A DNA stretch of 12,421 nt from an uncultured Polaribacter sp. (lineage in GTDB: Bacteria; Bacteroidota; Bacteroidia; Flavobacteriales; Flavobacteriaceae): assembly GCA_937936695.1 (NCBI GenBank), contig CALHCK010000085.1:1-12421 (forward strand), given 5' to 3'. The translations under genes were made by a program, and so were the position numbers. Each line of letters starts with the position of its first letter. Position 1 is the first letter of the stretch. The notes under the pieces are model-generated. The model was not told the DNA's origin. It was given only the letters and a program-made list of their open reading frames with translations, and did not search any database. Shown one piece after another: positions 1 through 5,639 of this stretch.

Positions 1-29
1 TTTAATAGAGTAGGTGAGTGCTAGAGCTT

Positions 30-677
30 TTAAATTAATAACTTCTTATCTAATTTAAATACAGATTCCAATAAAAAATTTTGTGCTTCTAGATCTGAAA
101 TTAATGTTTTTTCACTCTTTTTAGAAACCTTTTGTTCTTTATGAAAGATGTTTTCAATTAAAAATGCTTCTGTGTCAACTTCTCTATTATATCTTTCTAT
201 GTATAAAGGAAAGGCTTTGTTAATCTCTTGCCAATGTGTTTTCATATAAGAAGATTGTAGTAAAAACAAACTTTGATATTTTTTATAATCGTCTTTAAAC
301 CTCTTTTGAATATCTTCAAGCATTAAATCAAAAAAATAATCCATAGCCATTATATGGTCTTTATAGCTTTCTAGTATAAATAGAAATAGGGCTTCTTCTA
401 GTGATTCATGTAAACCAACAAGTTCAAATAAATTTTCGCTTAGTTTCTTGCTTTTTTTTAGAATGTCAAACGTAATTTCGTTTTCATCCATAAAAATAAT
501 ATCCATTTTTTTTCTAGCATAAGCCACCCTATCAAAAATCCATTGTATACTTTCAATTTGCTCTTTATCTAAAAAATGATTAAAGTAGTCTAGAGGAACA
601 TAAAAGGCTACTGGGTATGTAGCTTTATCTCTTAATTTATTGTAAATTTTACTACTGCTATTCTTTTTGTTTTTCAT
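30..677 (-). CDS. Hypothetical protein encoded with the integrase (215 aa)
   Basis: I do not recognise this protein. It is soluble in appearance, with no signal peptide and no membrane segment. It has a Lys/Ser-rich start, then a short stretch around residues 20-31 (YPVAFYVPLDYF), and from about residue 35 to the end it is rich in Leu, Ile, Phe, Lys and Glu in a pattern that suggests mostly alpha helix. The C-terminal part (about 180-215) is lysine-rich and could be a helical tail. No catalytic motif stands out. Its ATG shares one base with the stop codon of the integrase gene (TAATG at 675-679), which strongly suggests translational coupling. Its role is therefore inferred to be tied to the mobile element: an accessory factor for recombination, an element maintenance function, or simple cargo. 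Base composition is AT-rich like the rest of the window. That it is a real gene is fairly sure; its function is unknown. Confidence 0.75.
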   Translation of the reverse strand: MKNKKNSSSKIYNKLRDKATYPVAFYVPLDYFNHFLDKEQIESIQWIFDRVAYARKKMDIIFMDENEITFDILKKSKKLSENLFELVGLHESLEEALFLFILESYKDHIMAMDYFFDLMLEDIQKRFKDDYKKYQSLFLLQSSYMKTHWQEINKAFPLYIERYNREVDTEAFLIENIFHKEQKVSKKSEKTLISDLEAQNFLLESVFKLDKKLLI

Positions 678-2038
678 TATTTAGAGAATAATTCTGAGTA
701 ATCTTTTGGTAATTCAGCATCAATATTTCTTAAATACTTTTCTAAAGACACCATAGATTTATGACCTGTAATAAGCATTAATTCACTCTTAGCTTCGAAA
801 GGAGACTTTGTTTTACGAAGATTATTATATAAAATAAATATAAATGTGTGCCTAAAGCTATAGATGGTGTAATTTTGGTTTAATTGAAAATGCTTTTTTA
901 TAGACTTAAATCTCTTAGAAAAATGATCTCTTCTATTGTTGTCTGTTGCATCCCAGCTATCTCCAAATTTAGTAGGTGTAAAAAGATAGGTTTCTTTATC
1001 TAATTTGCTTAAATCAGGAAGGTGTTTTAAAAGTATATCTGGTATTATTTTTGTTTTTAAAGGACTGTTTTTAGCTTTAAACTGCATGGTGTTATTTTGC
1101 AAATTGATGTCTTTAATTTTTAAACGACAGATTTCTACAGGTCTAATTAAAGAGTACGAAACAAACTTTATGAATAAAGACATAATTTTATCTTCTTTAT
1201 CGAGGTAATCAAAAATTTCTTTTTGTTTTTCTTCGGTAAATCGTTGATGTTTTTCTGGTGTTGTTTTTAAAATAGGGATACCAGTAATGTAATTTTCTTT
1301 AACATACTCATTGTTTTTTAAAACTTGAAATAGACTTCCTAATTCTACCCTGTAATTATTATGATTTCTTGGACTTGTATTTAAGAGAATGCTGTTTAAA
1401 TACGCAATAAGATCTTGTCTTGTTATTTCTGAAATATATTTTTTTTCAGGTTTTGTTGCTGTTAACCACTTTATAAAATGAATACTTTTTCTTCTATAAT
1501 CATAAATCGTATTCTTTTTAACAACTCTTGCTTTTAAGTTTAGCGCAAATTCGAATGCGTTTTTAATTAATAGATTATCGTTTTCAGTAGATTTTTTATC
1601 AATAGTTGTCTTTTGTAACTTTTTATTTAAAACAGGTTTTTGAGTATCTTTTATTGTATCTTTTTTAAGAGATTCTTTTGGTTTGTTTTCTTCCTCTTTT
1701 TTTGGAGCGTTAAGCTCATTGTATAGTTTATCATTATTTTTAAAAGGATTGTACCCTTTTTTTAAAAGTATGAGTAAATTTTTTCTGTAAGAAGTTAAGA
1801 TGAGGTAACGCTCTTCTTTTGTTTTATATAAATTGGCTTTCCCATAAATATTTTGCATTCTTTCTAGTTTTCCTGTTTTAGGATTTCTGAAAGAAAAATA
1901 AACATACCAACGTTTTGATAAATCTTCTTTTGCAGAATATATTTTAGGAACTGAGAATTGTTTTTTGTGTTCCAAATCGTGTTCTAAATCGTGTTCAATT
2001 TTAGAGTTAAAGATAAGGTATTCTTGAATATTAGGCAT
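677..2038 (-). CDS. Tyrosine recombinase / site-specific integrase next to tRNA-Met
   Basis: This is a phage-integrase-family tyrosine recombinase of the kind that inserts and excises genomic islands. An N-terminal segment (about 30-100, with WYVYFSF near 44-50) probably forms an arm- or DNA-binding region. It is followed by a Lys-rich linker (about 112-150), a SAM-like core-binding domain (about 155-250) and the catalytic domain (about 265-440). Visible catalytic positions are Arg299 (IRPVEI), a beta-hairpin lysine near 321-330, Arg396 within YSFRHTF (Tyr replaces the first His of the HxxR motif, as in many relatives), His426 (GH) and the nucleophile Tyr435 (LEKYLRN). The set is complete enough to be active. 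The gene lies just past the 3' end of tRNA-Met, the usual place for an island integrase. The start is uncertain: the ATG at 2038 abuts a terminator T-tract, and residues 1-24 hold a short repeat. A TTG at 1975, just before KKQFSVPKIY, is an alternative. The gene overlaps the downstream 215-aa gene by one base. Confidence 0.92.
   Translation of the reverse strand: MPNIQEYLIFNSKIEHDLEHDLEHKKQFSVPKIYSAKEDLSKRWYVYFSFRNPKTGKLERMQNIYGKANLYKTKEERYLILTSYRKNLLILLKKGYNPFKNNDKLYNELNAPKKEEENKPKESLKKDTIKDTQKPVLNKKLQKTTIDKKSTENDNLLIKNAFEFALNLKARVVKKNTIYDYRRKSIHFIKWLTATKPEKKYISEITRQDLIAYLNSILLNTSPRNHNNYRVELGSLFQVLKNNEYVKENYITGIPILKTTPEKHQRFTEEKQKEIFDYLDKEDKIMSLFIKFVSYSLIRPVEICRLKIKDINLQNNTMQFKAKNSPLKTKIIPDILLKHLPDLSKLDKETYLFTPTKFGDSWDATDNNRRDHFSKRFKSIKKHFQLNQNYTIYSFRHTFIFILYNNLRKTKSPFEAKSELMLITGHKSMVSLEKYLRNIDAELPKDYSELFSK
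1967..1996. repeat. 12-nt tandem repeat, 2.5 copies, within the integrase N-terminus
   Basis: On the plus strand the unit GTGTTCnAAATC occurs at 1967-1978 and 1979-1990, followed by a half copy GTGTTC at 1991-1996. The two full copies differ only at the n position (C, then T). In the integrase frame it encodes HDLEHDLEH. The period is a multiple of three, so the frame is kept. It lies 95-124 bases from the tRNA 3' end. It may be a slippage product, or a set of integrase or accessory-protein binding sites; the sequence alone does not decide. Confidence 0.85.
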
Positions 2039-2069
2039 AAAAAAACAGTTTAGAGTGAACTAAACTGTT
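2039..2069 (-). terminator. Probable intrinsic terminator of tRNA-Met
   Basis: A perfect 10-bp stem (2044-2053 pairs with 2060-2069) encloses a 6-nt loop. Read on the minus strand, it ends in a run of seven T at 2045-2039. This fits a Rho-independent terminator for the tRNA transcript, which ends 21 nt upstream. The T-run is directly followed by the annotated ATG of the integrase (2038-2036), so a transcript ending here would not carry the integrase coding region. Either the integrase is read by read-through, or it has its own start further in. Confidence 0.75.
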
Positions 2070-2090
2070 GTTTTGTGTAATTTGTACTTG

Positions 2091-2164
2091 TAGCGAAGAC
2101 GGGATTTGAACCCGTGACCTCAGGGTTATGAATCCTGCGCTCTAACCAACTGAGCTACCTCGCC
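2091..2164 (-). tRNA. tRNA-Met (anticodon CAT)
   Basis: A complete cloverleaf can be drawn. The acceptor stem is GGCGAGG with CTTCGCT (G1 opposite U72 and one internal G-U), with discriminator A at 2091. The D arm is GCTC-AGTTGGTTA-GAGC. The anticodon arm is CAGGA-TTCATAA-CCCTG, with CAT at positions 34-36. The T arm is ACGGG-TTCAAAT-CCCGT. The base pair closing the anticodon loop is A-C. CCA is not encoded: the 3' flank reads CAAG. The lack of three G-C pairs at the base of the anticodon stem argues against initiator tRNA. An elongator tRNA-Met is most likely; the lysidine-modified tRNA-Ile that also carries CAT in its gene cannot be fully excluded by eye. The 3' half is the probable attachment site of the adjacent integrase. 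Confidence 0.93.
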
Positions 2165-2181
2165 GTTTGGTTTTGCGAGTG

Positions 2182-2211
2182 CAAATATAGTACCTTTTTA
2201 TAGAATACCAA
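2182..2211 (-). promoter_or_regulatory. Bacteroidota-type promoter of tRNA-Met
   Basis: On the minus strand, TATATTTG (2189-2182) matches the Bacteroidota -7 consensus TAnnTTTG exactly. A TTG (2211-2209), part of TTTGTTGG, lies 19 nt upstream as a -33 element. Transcription would start about 10 nt before the mature tRNA 5' end at 2164. Confidence 0.7.
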
Positions 2212-2275
2212 CAAATATTTTTATTTTTTTTAAATAGAATTAATACTTATATTGTGTGCATAACAAAAAACAACA

Positions 2276-2659
2276 ATGGAAAAAATAAAATTTGAATTAG
2301 AAATTCCTATTCATGCGTCTCCTGAAATGCTTTATCAATACATATCATCTCCATCTAATTTACAGGAATGGTTTGCAGATGAAGTAAACTCAAGAGGAAA
2401 AGAATTTAGTTTTACATGGGAAGGAGAAGAGGAGAAGGCTGAATTAATTACCAAAAAAGCAGGAGAGAGAATTCGTTTTAAATGGTTTGAAAGTGCTGAT
2501 GATGATAGCTTTTTTGAAATAAAAATACAAGTAGACGCTTTAACAAAAGATGTTTCTTTAATAGTAACTGATTTTGCAGATGATGAGGATGAAGTTGAAG
2601 AGTCTAAGCAACTTTGGGAGAACCAAATAGAAGAATTAAGACACACAATAGGAGCTTAA
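2276..2659 (+). CDS. START-like domain protein (SRPBCC/AHSA1-like fold)
   Basis: This is a 127-aa cytoplasmic protein with the helix-grip pattern. An opening beta strand (KIKFELEIPIHAS) is followed by a helix (PEMLYQYISSPSNLQEW) that ends in the characteristic WF. Strands with WEGEEEKAEL and IRFKWFE follow, then an acidic stretch DFADDEDEVEESK, and a long C-terminal helix (QLWENQIEELRHTIGA). Proteins of this family bind hydrophobic ligands or act as co-chaperones. The short flavobacterial version is widespread, but I know of no assigned role. The ATG is preceded by an A-rich leader (AACAAAAAACAACA) with no Shine-Dalgarno site, as is common in the phylum. The gene is monocistronic: a tRNA gene lies divergently upstream and a strong terminator follows at 2678. 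Confidence 0.88.
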   Translation: MEKIKFELEIPIHASPEMLYQYISSPSNLQEWFADEVNSRGKEFSFTWEGEEEKAELITKKAGERIRFKWFESADDDSFFEIKIQVDALTKDVSLIVTDFADDEDEVEESKQLWENQIEELRHTIGA

Positions 2660-2677
2660 GATATTTAATCAATAAGT

Positions 2678-2706
2678 AAAAAACTCAACAATCGTTGAGT
2701 TTTTTT
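2678..2706 (+). terminator. Intrinsic terminator after the START-like gene
   Basis: AACTCAAC (2682-2689) pairs with GTTGAGTT (2694-2701) around the loop AATC. The stem can be extended by flanking A-T pairs and is followed by a T-run to 2706. It begins 18 nt after the stop codon and separates this gene from the aminotransferase at 2758. Confidence 0.85.
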
Positions 2707-2757
2707 ATGCCTAAATATTTTTAAAAATGTTAATTTAGCCTTTTTAAAAATATACGC

Positions 2758-3588
2758 ATGATTAACTTTAACGGAGAACTGTTATACCCAAAAAATATAA
2801 AATTATCATCAGAAAATAGAGCTTTTAAGTATGGAGATGCCATATTTGAAACTGTTAAGGTGATGAATAATAAAGTTGTTTTTTGGGAAGATCATTACTT
2901 TAGATTGATGTCTTCTATGCGAATGTTACGCATGAAGATACCAATGGAGTTTACTTTAGAGTTTTTAGAAAAAGAAATTTTAAAAACAGTAGCTGTTCAA
3001 GATACGTCTGATGTATTTAGAGTGCGTATAAATATTTTTAGAAAAGATGGTGGTTTGTATACACCAAGCACTAATACTATTGATTATACTATAGAGGCTA
3101 ATAAAAGTTTATATAAGACTAAGGAAACTTATGCTTTAGATGTATATAAAGATTTTTATAATTTTTCTGGGCTTTTGTCTACAATAAAAACTAATAACAG
3201 AATGCTAAATACATTGGCTAGTATTTTTGCTAAAGAAAATGATTTAGACAATTGTATTTTATTAAATGAACGTAAAGGAGTAGTAGAAGTTACAAATGGT
3301 AATATATTTATAGTAAAAGGAAATGTTATAAAAACTCCTGCTTTAGAAGAAGGTTGTATAAAAGGGATTATGCGTAAAAAAGTAATTGAAATTCTTTCTA
3401 AAAAAGAAGACTTTACAATAGAAGAGACGTCAATTTCTCCTTTTGAGATTCAGAAATCGGATGAAGTTTTTATAACCAATGCAATTATTGGTATTCAGCC
3501 AGTAACAAGCTATAAAAAGAAAACGTTTAAAACAGAAGTAAGTCTTAAAATAGCAAGTAGTTTAAAAGTACTTCAGGTAACAGGTTAA
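2758..3588 (+). CDS. Class IV PLP aminotransferase / aminodeoxychorismate lyase-like
   Basis: This 276-aa protein is a full-length fold-type IV PLP enzyme, the family of branched-chain aminotransferase, D-amino-acid aminotransferase and 4-amino-4-deoxychorismate lyase (PabC). Seen in the sequence are the N-terminal FNGELL and the RAFKYGDAIFETVKV motif (21-35). The probable Schiff-base lysine is Lys144 in STIKTNNRML. The conserved EVTNGNIF (Glu177, Asn182) follows, then GCIKGIMR (199-206), which would contact the PLP phosphate. The KTNNR context resembles PabC more than branched-chain aminotransferase, so a role in folate synthesis (p-aminobenzoate formation) is likely but not proved. No folate genes are nearby. 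The ATG sits after an A/T-rich leader. The stop codon overlaps that of the convergent yqgE gene within TTAA. Confidence 0.88.
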   Translation: MINFNGELLYPKNIKLSSENRAFKYGDAIFETVKVMNNKVVFWEDHYFRLMSSMRMLRMKIPMEFTLEFLEKEILKTVAVQDTSDVFRVRINIFRKDGGLYTPSTNTIDYTIEANKSLYKTKETYALDVYKDFYNFSGLLSTIKTNNRMLNTLASIFAKENDLDNCILLNERKGVVEVTNGNIFIVKGNVIKTPALEEGCIKGIMRKKVIEILSKKEDFTIEETSISPFEIQKSDEVFITNAIIGIQPVTSYKKKTFKTEVSLKIASSLKVLQVTG

Positions 3589-4133
3589 TTTAAATTGTAA
3601 TCATTAGGGGCATTTGCCCATAATTTATAATCGCCACCTTTTTGTAAAAGTTTATTTTTCCATAAACTTTCTTCTTCCATAGAAAGAATGTTATCAAAAT
3701 CGTTATCGCTTACAAACCAAGAATTTTGATTCATTTCATCTTCAAGTTGTTTTTTCTCCCATCCAGAGTACCCAAGAAAAAAACGAATTTCTGAAGAGTT
3801 TAATTCATCTTGATTTAAAAGTGTTTTTAGTGACGCAAAATTTCCTCCCCAAAAAATACCATTAGCTACTTCTATGCTTTCTGGTATTAACTCAGGTATT
3901 CTATGAACAAAATATAAATTATCTTGCTCTACAGGGCCACCTTGGTATACAGGAAAGCTGCATTTTATTTCTGGTAACAAATCGTTTACAGTATAGTTTA
4001 ATGGTCTGTTTAAAATAAAACCAACCGAATTGTTATTAGTATGTTCTGTAAGTAAAATAATAGATCTATTAAAAGAACTATCATTTAAAATAGAAGGTTC
4101 TGCAATTAGTAATTTACCCTTGTTTGGTTTCAA
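3585..4133 (-). CDS. YqgE/AlgH family protein, TTG start
   Basis: This 182-aa protein is a full-length YqgE/AlgH (DUF179) member. The signatures are GKLLIAEPSI (6-15), FNRSIILLTEH (21-31), SVGFILNRP (36-44), YQGGPV (63-68) and FLGYSGWEKKQLEDE (119-133). The biochemical role of the family is unsettled; AlgH was first linked to alginate regulation in Pseudomonas, and nothing here suggests such a role. The start is TTG at 4133-4131. An in-frame stop lies only four codons upstream, with no ATG between, and residue 1 falls where family members normally begin, so TTG is the only reasonable start. The gene is downstream of HU on the same strand but separated by a terminator, so it needs its own promoter in 4134-4176; I see no clear consensus there. 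Confidence 0.93.
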   Translation of the reverse strand: MKPNKGKLLIAEPSILNDSSFNRSIILLTEHTNNNSVGFILNRPLNYTVNDLLPEIKCSFPVYQGGPVEQDNLYFVHRIPELIPESIEVANGIFWGGNFASLKTLLNQDELNSSEIRFFLGYSGWEKKQLEDEMNQNSWFVSDNDFDNILSMEEESLWKNKLLQKGGDYKLWANAPNDYNLN

Positions 4134-4176
4134 ATTTTCTTTTTAGAATTTACACTAAAATAAATCTTTTTTTTCG

Positions 4177-4209
4177 AAAAAAAAAACTCTCTTAAAAAAG
4201 AGAGTTTTT
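4177..4209 (-). terminator. Intrinsic terminator of the HU gene
   Basis: An 11-bp stem (4183-4193 with 4198-4208) closes an AAAA loop (TTTT on the minus strand). Read on the minus strand it is followed by about ten T in a row (4186-4177). It starts 23 nt after the HU stop codon. The plus-strand T-run is only five bases, so termination is mainly for HU. Confidence 0.88.
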
Positions 4210-4231
4210 AATATAAGTAAGAAACTAATTT

Positions 4232-4504
4232 TTAGTTTACTGCATCTGTTAAACCAGCTCCTGGCTTAAACTTTGCTACATTTTTAGCTGCAATTTCTAT
4301 AGTTTTTCCTGTTTGAGGATTTCTACCAGTTCTAGCTGCTCTATTAGATACAGAGAAAGTACCAAAACCAACTAAAGCTACTTTACCTCCTGCTTTTAAT
4401 GCAGAAGTTATATTATCTGTAAAAGATTCTAATGCTGCTTTAGCTGCTACTTTAGAAATTCCTGCATCAGCAGCCATTGCATCGATTAAATCTGACTTGT
4501 TCAT
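4232..4504 (-). CDS. HU family DNA-binding protein
   Basis: This 90-aa protein is a complete HU/IHF-family nucleoid protein, which binds and bends DNA as a dimer. The N-terminal helical part begins MNKSDLIDAMAADAGISK. The beta-arm signature is clear: VALVGFGTFSVSNRAARTG (42-60), then RNPQTGK with the tip proline at 63 that intercalates in DNA. The C-terminal helix ends GLTDAVN. Length and sequence fit the typical HU rather than the longer Bacteroidota variants with extra C-terminal domains. Unlike most genes here it has its own clear promoter and a strong terminator, so it is a single-gene unit. HU can assist integrase recombination, but its position near the element is probably chance. Confidence 0.97.
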   Translation of the reverse strand: MNKSDLIDAMAADAGISKVAAKAALESFTDNITSALKAGGKVALVGFGTFSVSNRAARTGRNPQTGKTIEIAAKNVAKFKPGAGLTDAVN

Positions 4505-4557
4505 AATAAATAGTTTTTTTTAAATTAATTGAAAATTTGTTTGCTTAAAAGCTCAAC

Positions 4558-4588
4558 AAATATAGATGGATTAAGGGTTTATGCAAAT
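4558..4588 (-). promoter_or_regulatory. Bacteroidota-type promoter of the HU gene
   Basis: On the minus strand, TTTG (4588-4585), a 19-nt spacer and TATATTTG (4565-4558) match both consensus elements exactly with the expected spacing. The predicted start is near 4552, giving a leader of about 48 nt before the ATG at 4504. Confidence 0.85.
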
Positions 4589-4657
4589 TTGAAGTAAAAA
4601 AAAAACTGCATTTGTTAATAAAATAGGTTAAATTGTTAATAAAGGAACTTGTAAAAT

Positions 4658-4692
4658 GAAAAAACTCGATAAACCTTGTCAATAAAGGGTTT
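4658..4692 (-). terminator. Possible weak terminator of the fmt operon
   Basis: On the minus strand, an AAACCCTT-type arm (4692-4684) can pair with AAGGTTT (4677-4671) with a bulge. A few bases later comes a run of T (4664-4658 region). The stem is short and overlaps the fmt stop codon, so this is tentative. The rest of 4505-4690 holds the HU promoter and A/T-rich sequence with two copies of TGTTAATAAA; I see no gene in it. Confidence 0.35.
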
Positions 4693-5635
4693 ACAACATT
4701 TTGGCATCTATAGAAAAAGTATACCCGTTTAATAAACTTTTGGCATCCATTTTTTTCTTTCCCGAAAGTTTAATTTCTTCAATAATTATAAAACCATTTT
4801 TAACTGCAACTTTAAGTTCTTTTTTAGAAGCTATAATTTTCCCGTATTCTAAAGTATGCTCTTCTGATAACTTTTTAACGGCATATATTTTTGCCGAAAT
4901 TTCATCATCATCATTTTTAATAGTAGTCCAAGCAGCCGGAAAAGGATTTAAGCCTCTTATTTTATTGTAAACAGTATCTACGTTTGCGTCCCAGTTAATT
5001 TTACAATTATTAGGATTTAACTTTGGTGCAAATTTATCTTCTAAATCTGGCTGCTTAGTAGTTTTTACTTGTTTAGCAGCTATTAAATCTACTGTTTTAG
5101 AAACTAGACCTGCACCTAAAAACATTAATTTATCATGCAAAGAACCAACTGTTTCAGTTTCTGTAATAGCAATTTCTTCTTGTAATATAATTTCGCCAGT
5201 ATCTATTTTATCATCAATAAAAAAGGTGGTAACTCCTGTTTTTGTTTCTCCGTTTACAATAGCCCAATGTATAGGTGCCGCACCTCTATATTCTGGTAAA
5301 AGTGATGCATGTAGGTTAAAAGTACCATGTGTTGGCATTTGCCAAACTACTTTTGGTAGCATTCTAAAGGCAACTACAATTTGTAATTGTGCTTGTAAAT
5401 TAGCTAATTCTTCTAAAAATTCGTCATTTTTTAAATTTTTAGGCTGTAATACAGGTAAGTTTACAGAAGTAGCATATTTTTTTACAGCAGATTCGTTTAT
5501 TTTTCGTCCTCTACCAGCAGGCTTGTCCGTAGCAGTTATTACACCAACCACGTTGTAATTGTTGTCTACTAAATGTTTTAATATAGTAACAGCAAAATCT
5601 GGAGTTCCCATAAAAACAATTCGTACATCTTTCAT
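4691..5635 (-). CDS. fmt: Methionyl-tRNA formyltransferase
   Basis: The enzyme transfers a formyl group from 10-formyl-tetrahydrofolate to Met-tRNA(fMet), allowing normal bacterial initiation. The 314-aa length fits the family. The N-terminal Rossmann-like domain begins RIVFMGTPDFA. The catalytic set is in place: Asn107, His109 (FNLHASLLPEYRGAAPI, 106-122) and Asp145 (FIDDKIDTGE). The acceptor-binding C-terminal OB-like domain covers about 208-314, with the linker around ALKP-like KFAPKLN (201-207). AFRMLP at 89-94 is the variant I associate with Bacteroidota. It is the last gene of a minus-strand operon, with only 4 nt between the recQ stop and this ATG. It is not next to def, its frequent partner in other phyla. 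Confidence 0.97.
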   Translation of the reverse strand: MKDVRIVFMGTPDFAVTILKHLVDNNYNVVGVITATDKPAGRGRKINESAVKKYATSVNLPVLQPKNLKNDEFLEELANLQAQLQIVVAFRMLPKVVWQMPTHGTFNLHASLLPEYRGAAPIHWAIVNGETKTGVTTFFIDDKIDTGEIILQEEIAITETETVGSLHDKLMFLGAGLVSKTVDLIAAKQVKTTKQPDLEDKFAPKLNPNNCKINWDANVDTVYNKIRGLNPFPAAWTTIKNDDDEISAKIYAVKKLSEEHTLEYGKIIASKKELKVAVKNGFIIIEEIKLSGKKKMDAKSLLNGYTFSIDAKML

Positions 5636-5639
5636 AAAA

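Noticed and set aside
1..29. Left attachment site of the element
   Set aside because: These bases show no match to the tRNA-Met 3' half; the other end must lie outside the window if it exists.
1005..1208. Plus-strand open frame of 67 aa inside the integrase gene
   Set aside because: It is antisense to a clear integrase coding region containing the catalytic Arg, with no start signal or recognisable product.
2091..2164. tRNA-Ile with lysidine-modified CAT anticodon, or initiator tRNA-Met
   Set aside because: The anticodon stem lacks the three G-C pairs of initiators and the body resembles flavobacterial elongator tRNA-Met, though tRNA-Ile is not strictly excluded without a covariance-model search.
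2335..2646. Minus-strand open frame of 103 aa opposite the START-like gene
   Set aside because: It is Ser-rich, the mirror of an acidic coding strand, and the plus-strand gene has a clear fold pattern and terminator.
4505..4690. Small RNA or riboswitch between HU and fmt
   Set aside because: Only an HU promoter, A-tracts and a weak hairpin are seen; there is no conserved aptamer-like structure.
5226..5558. Plus-strand open frame inside fmt (and a similar one at 4701-4970)
   Set aside because: Both lie antisense to a fully recognised Fmt and have no features of their own.
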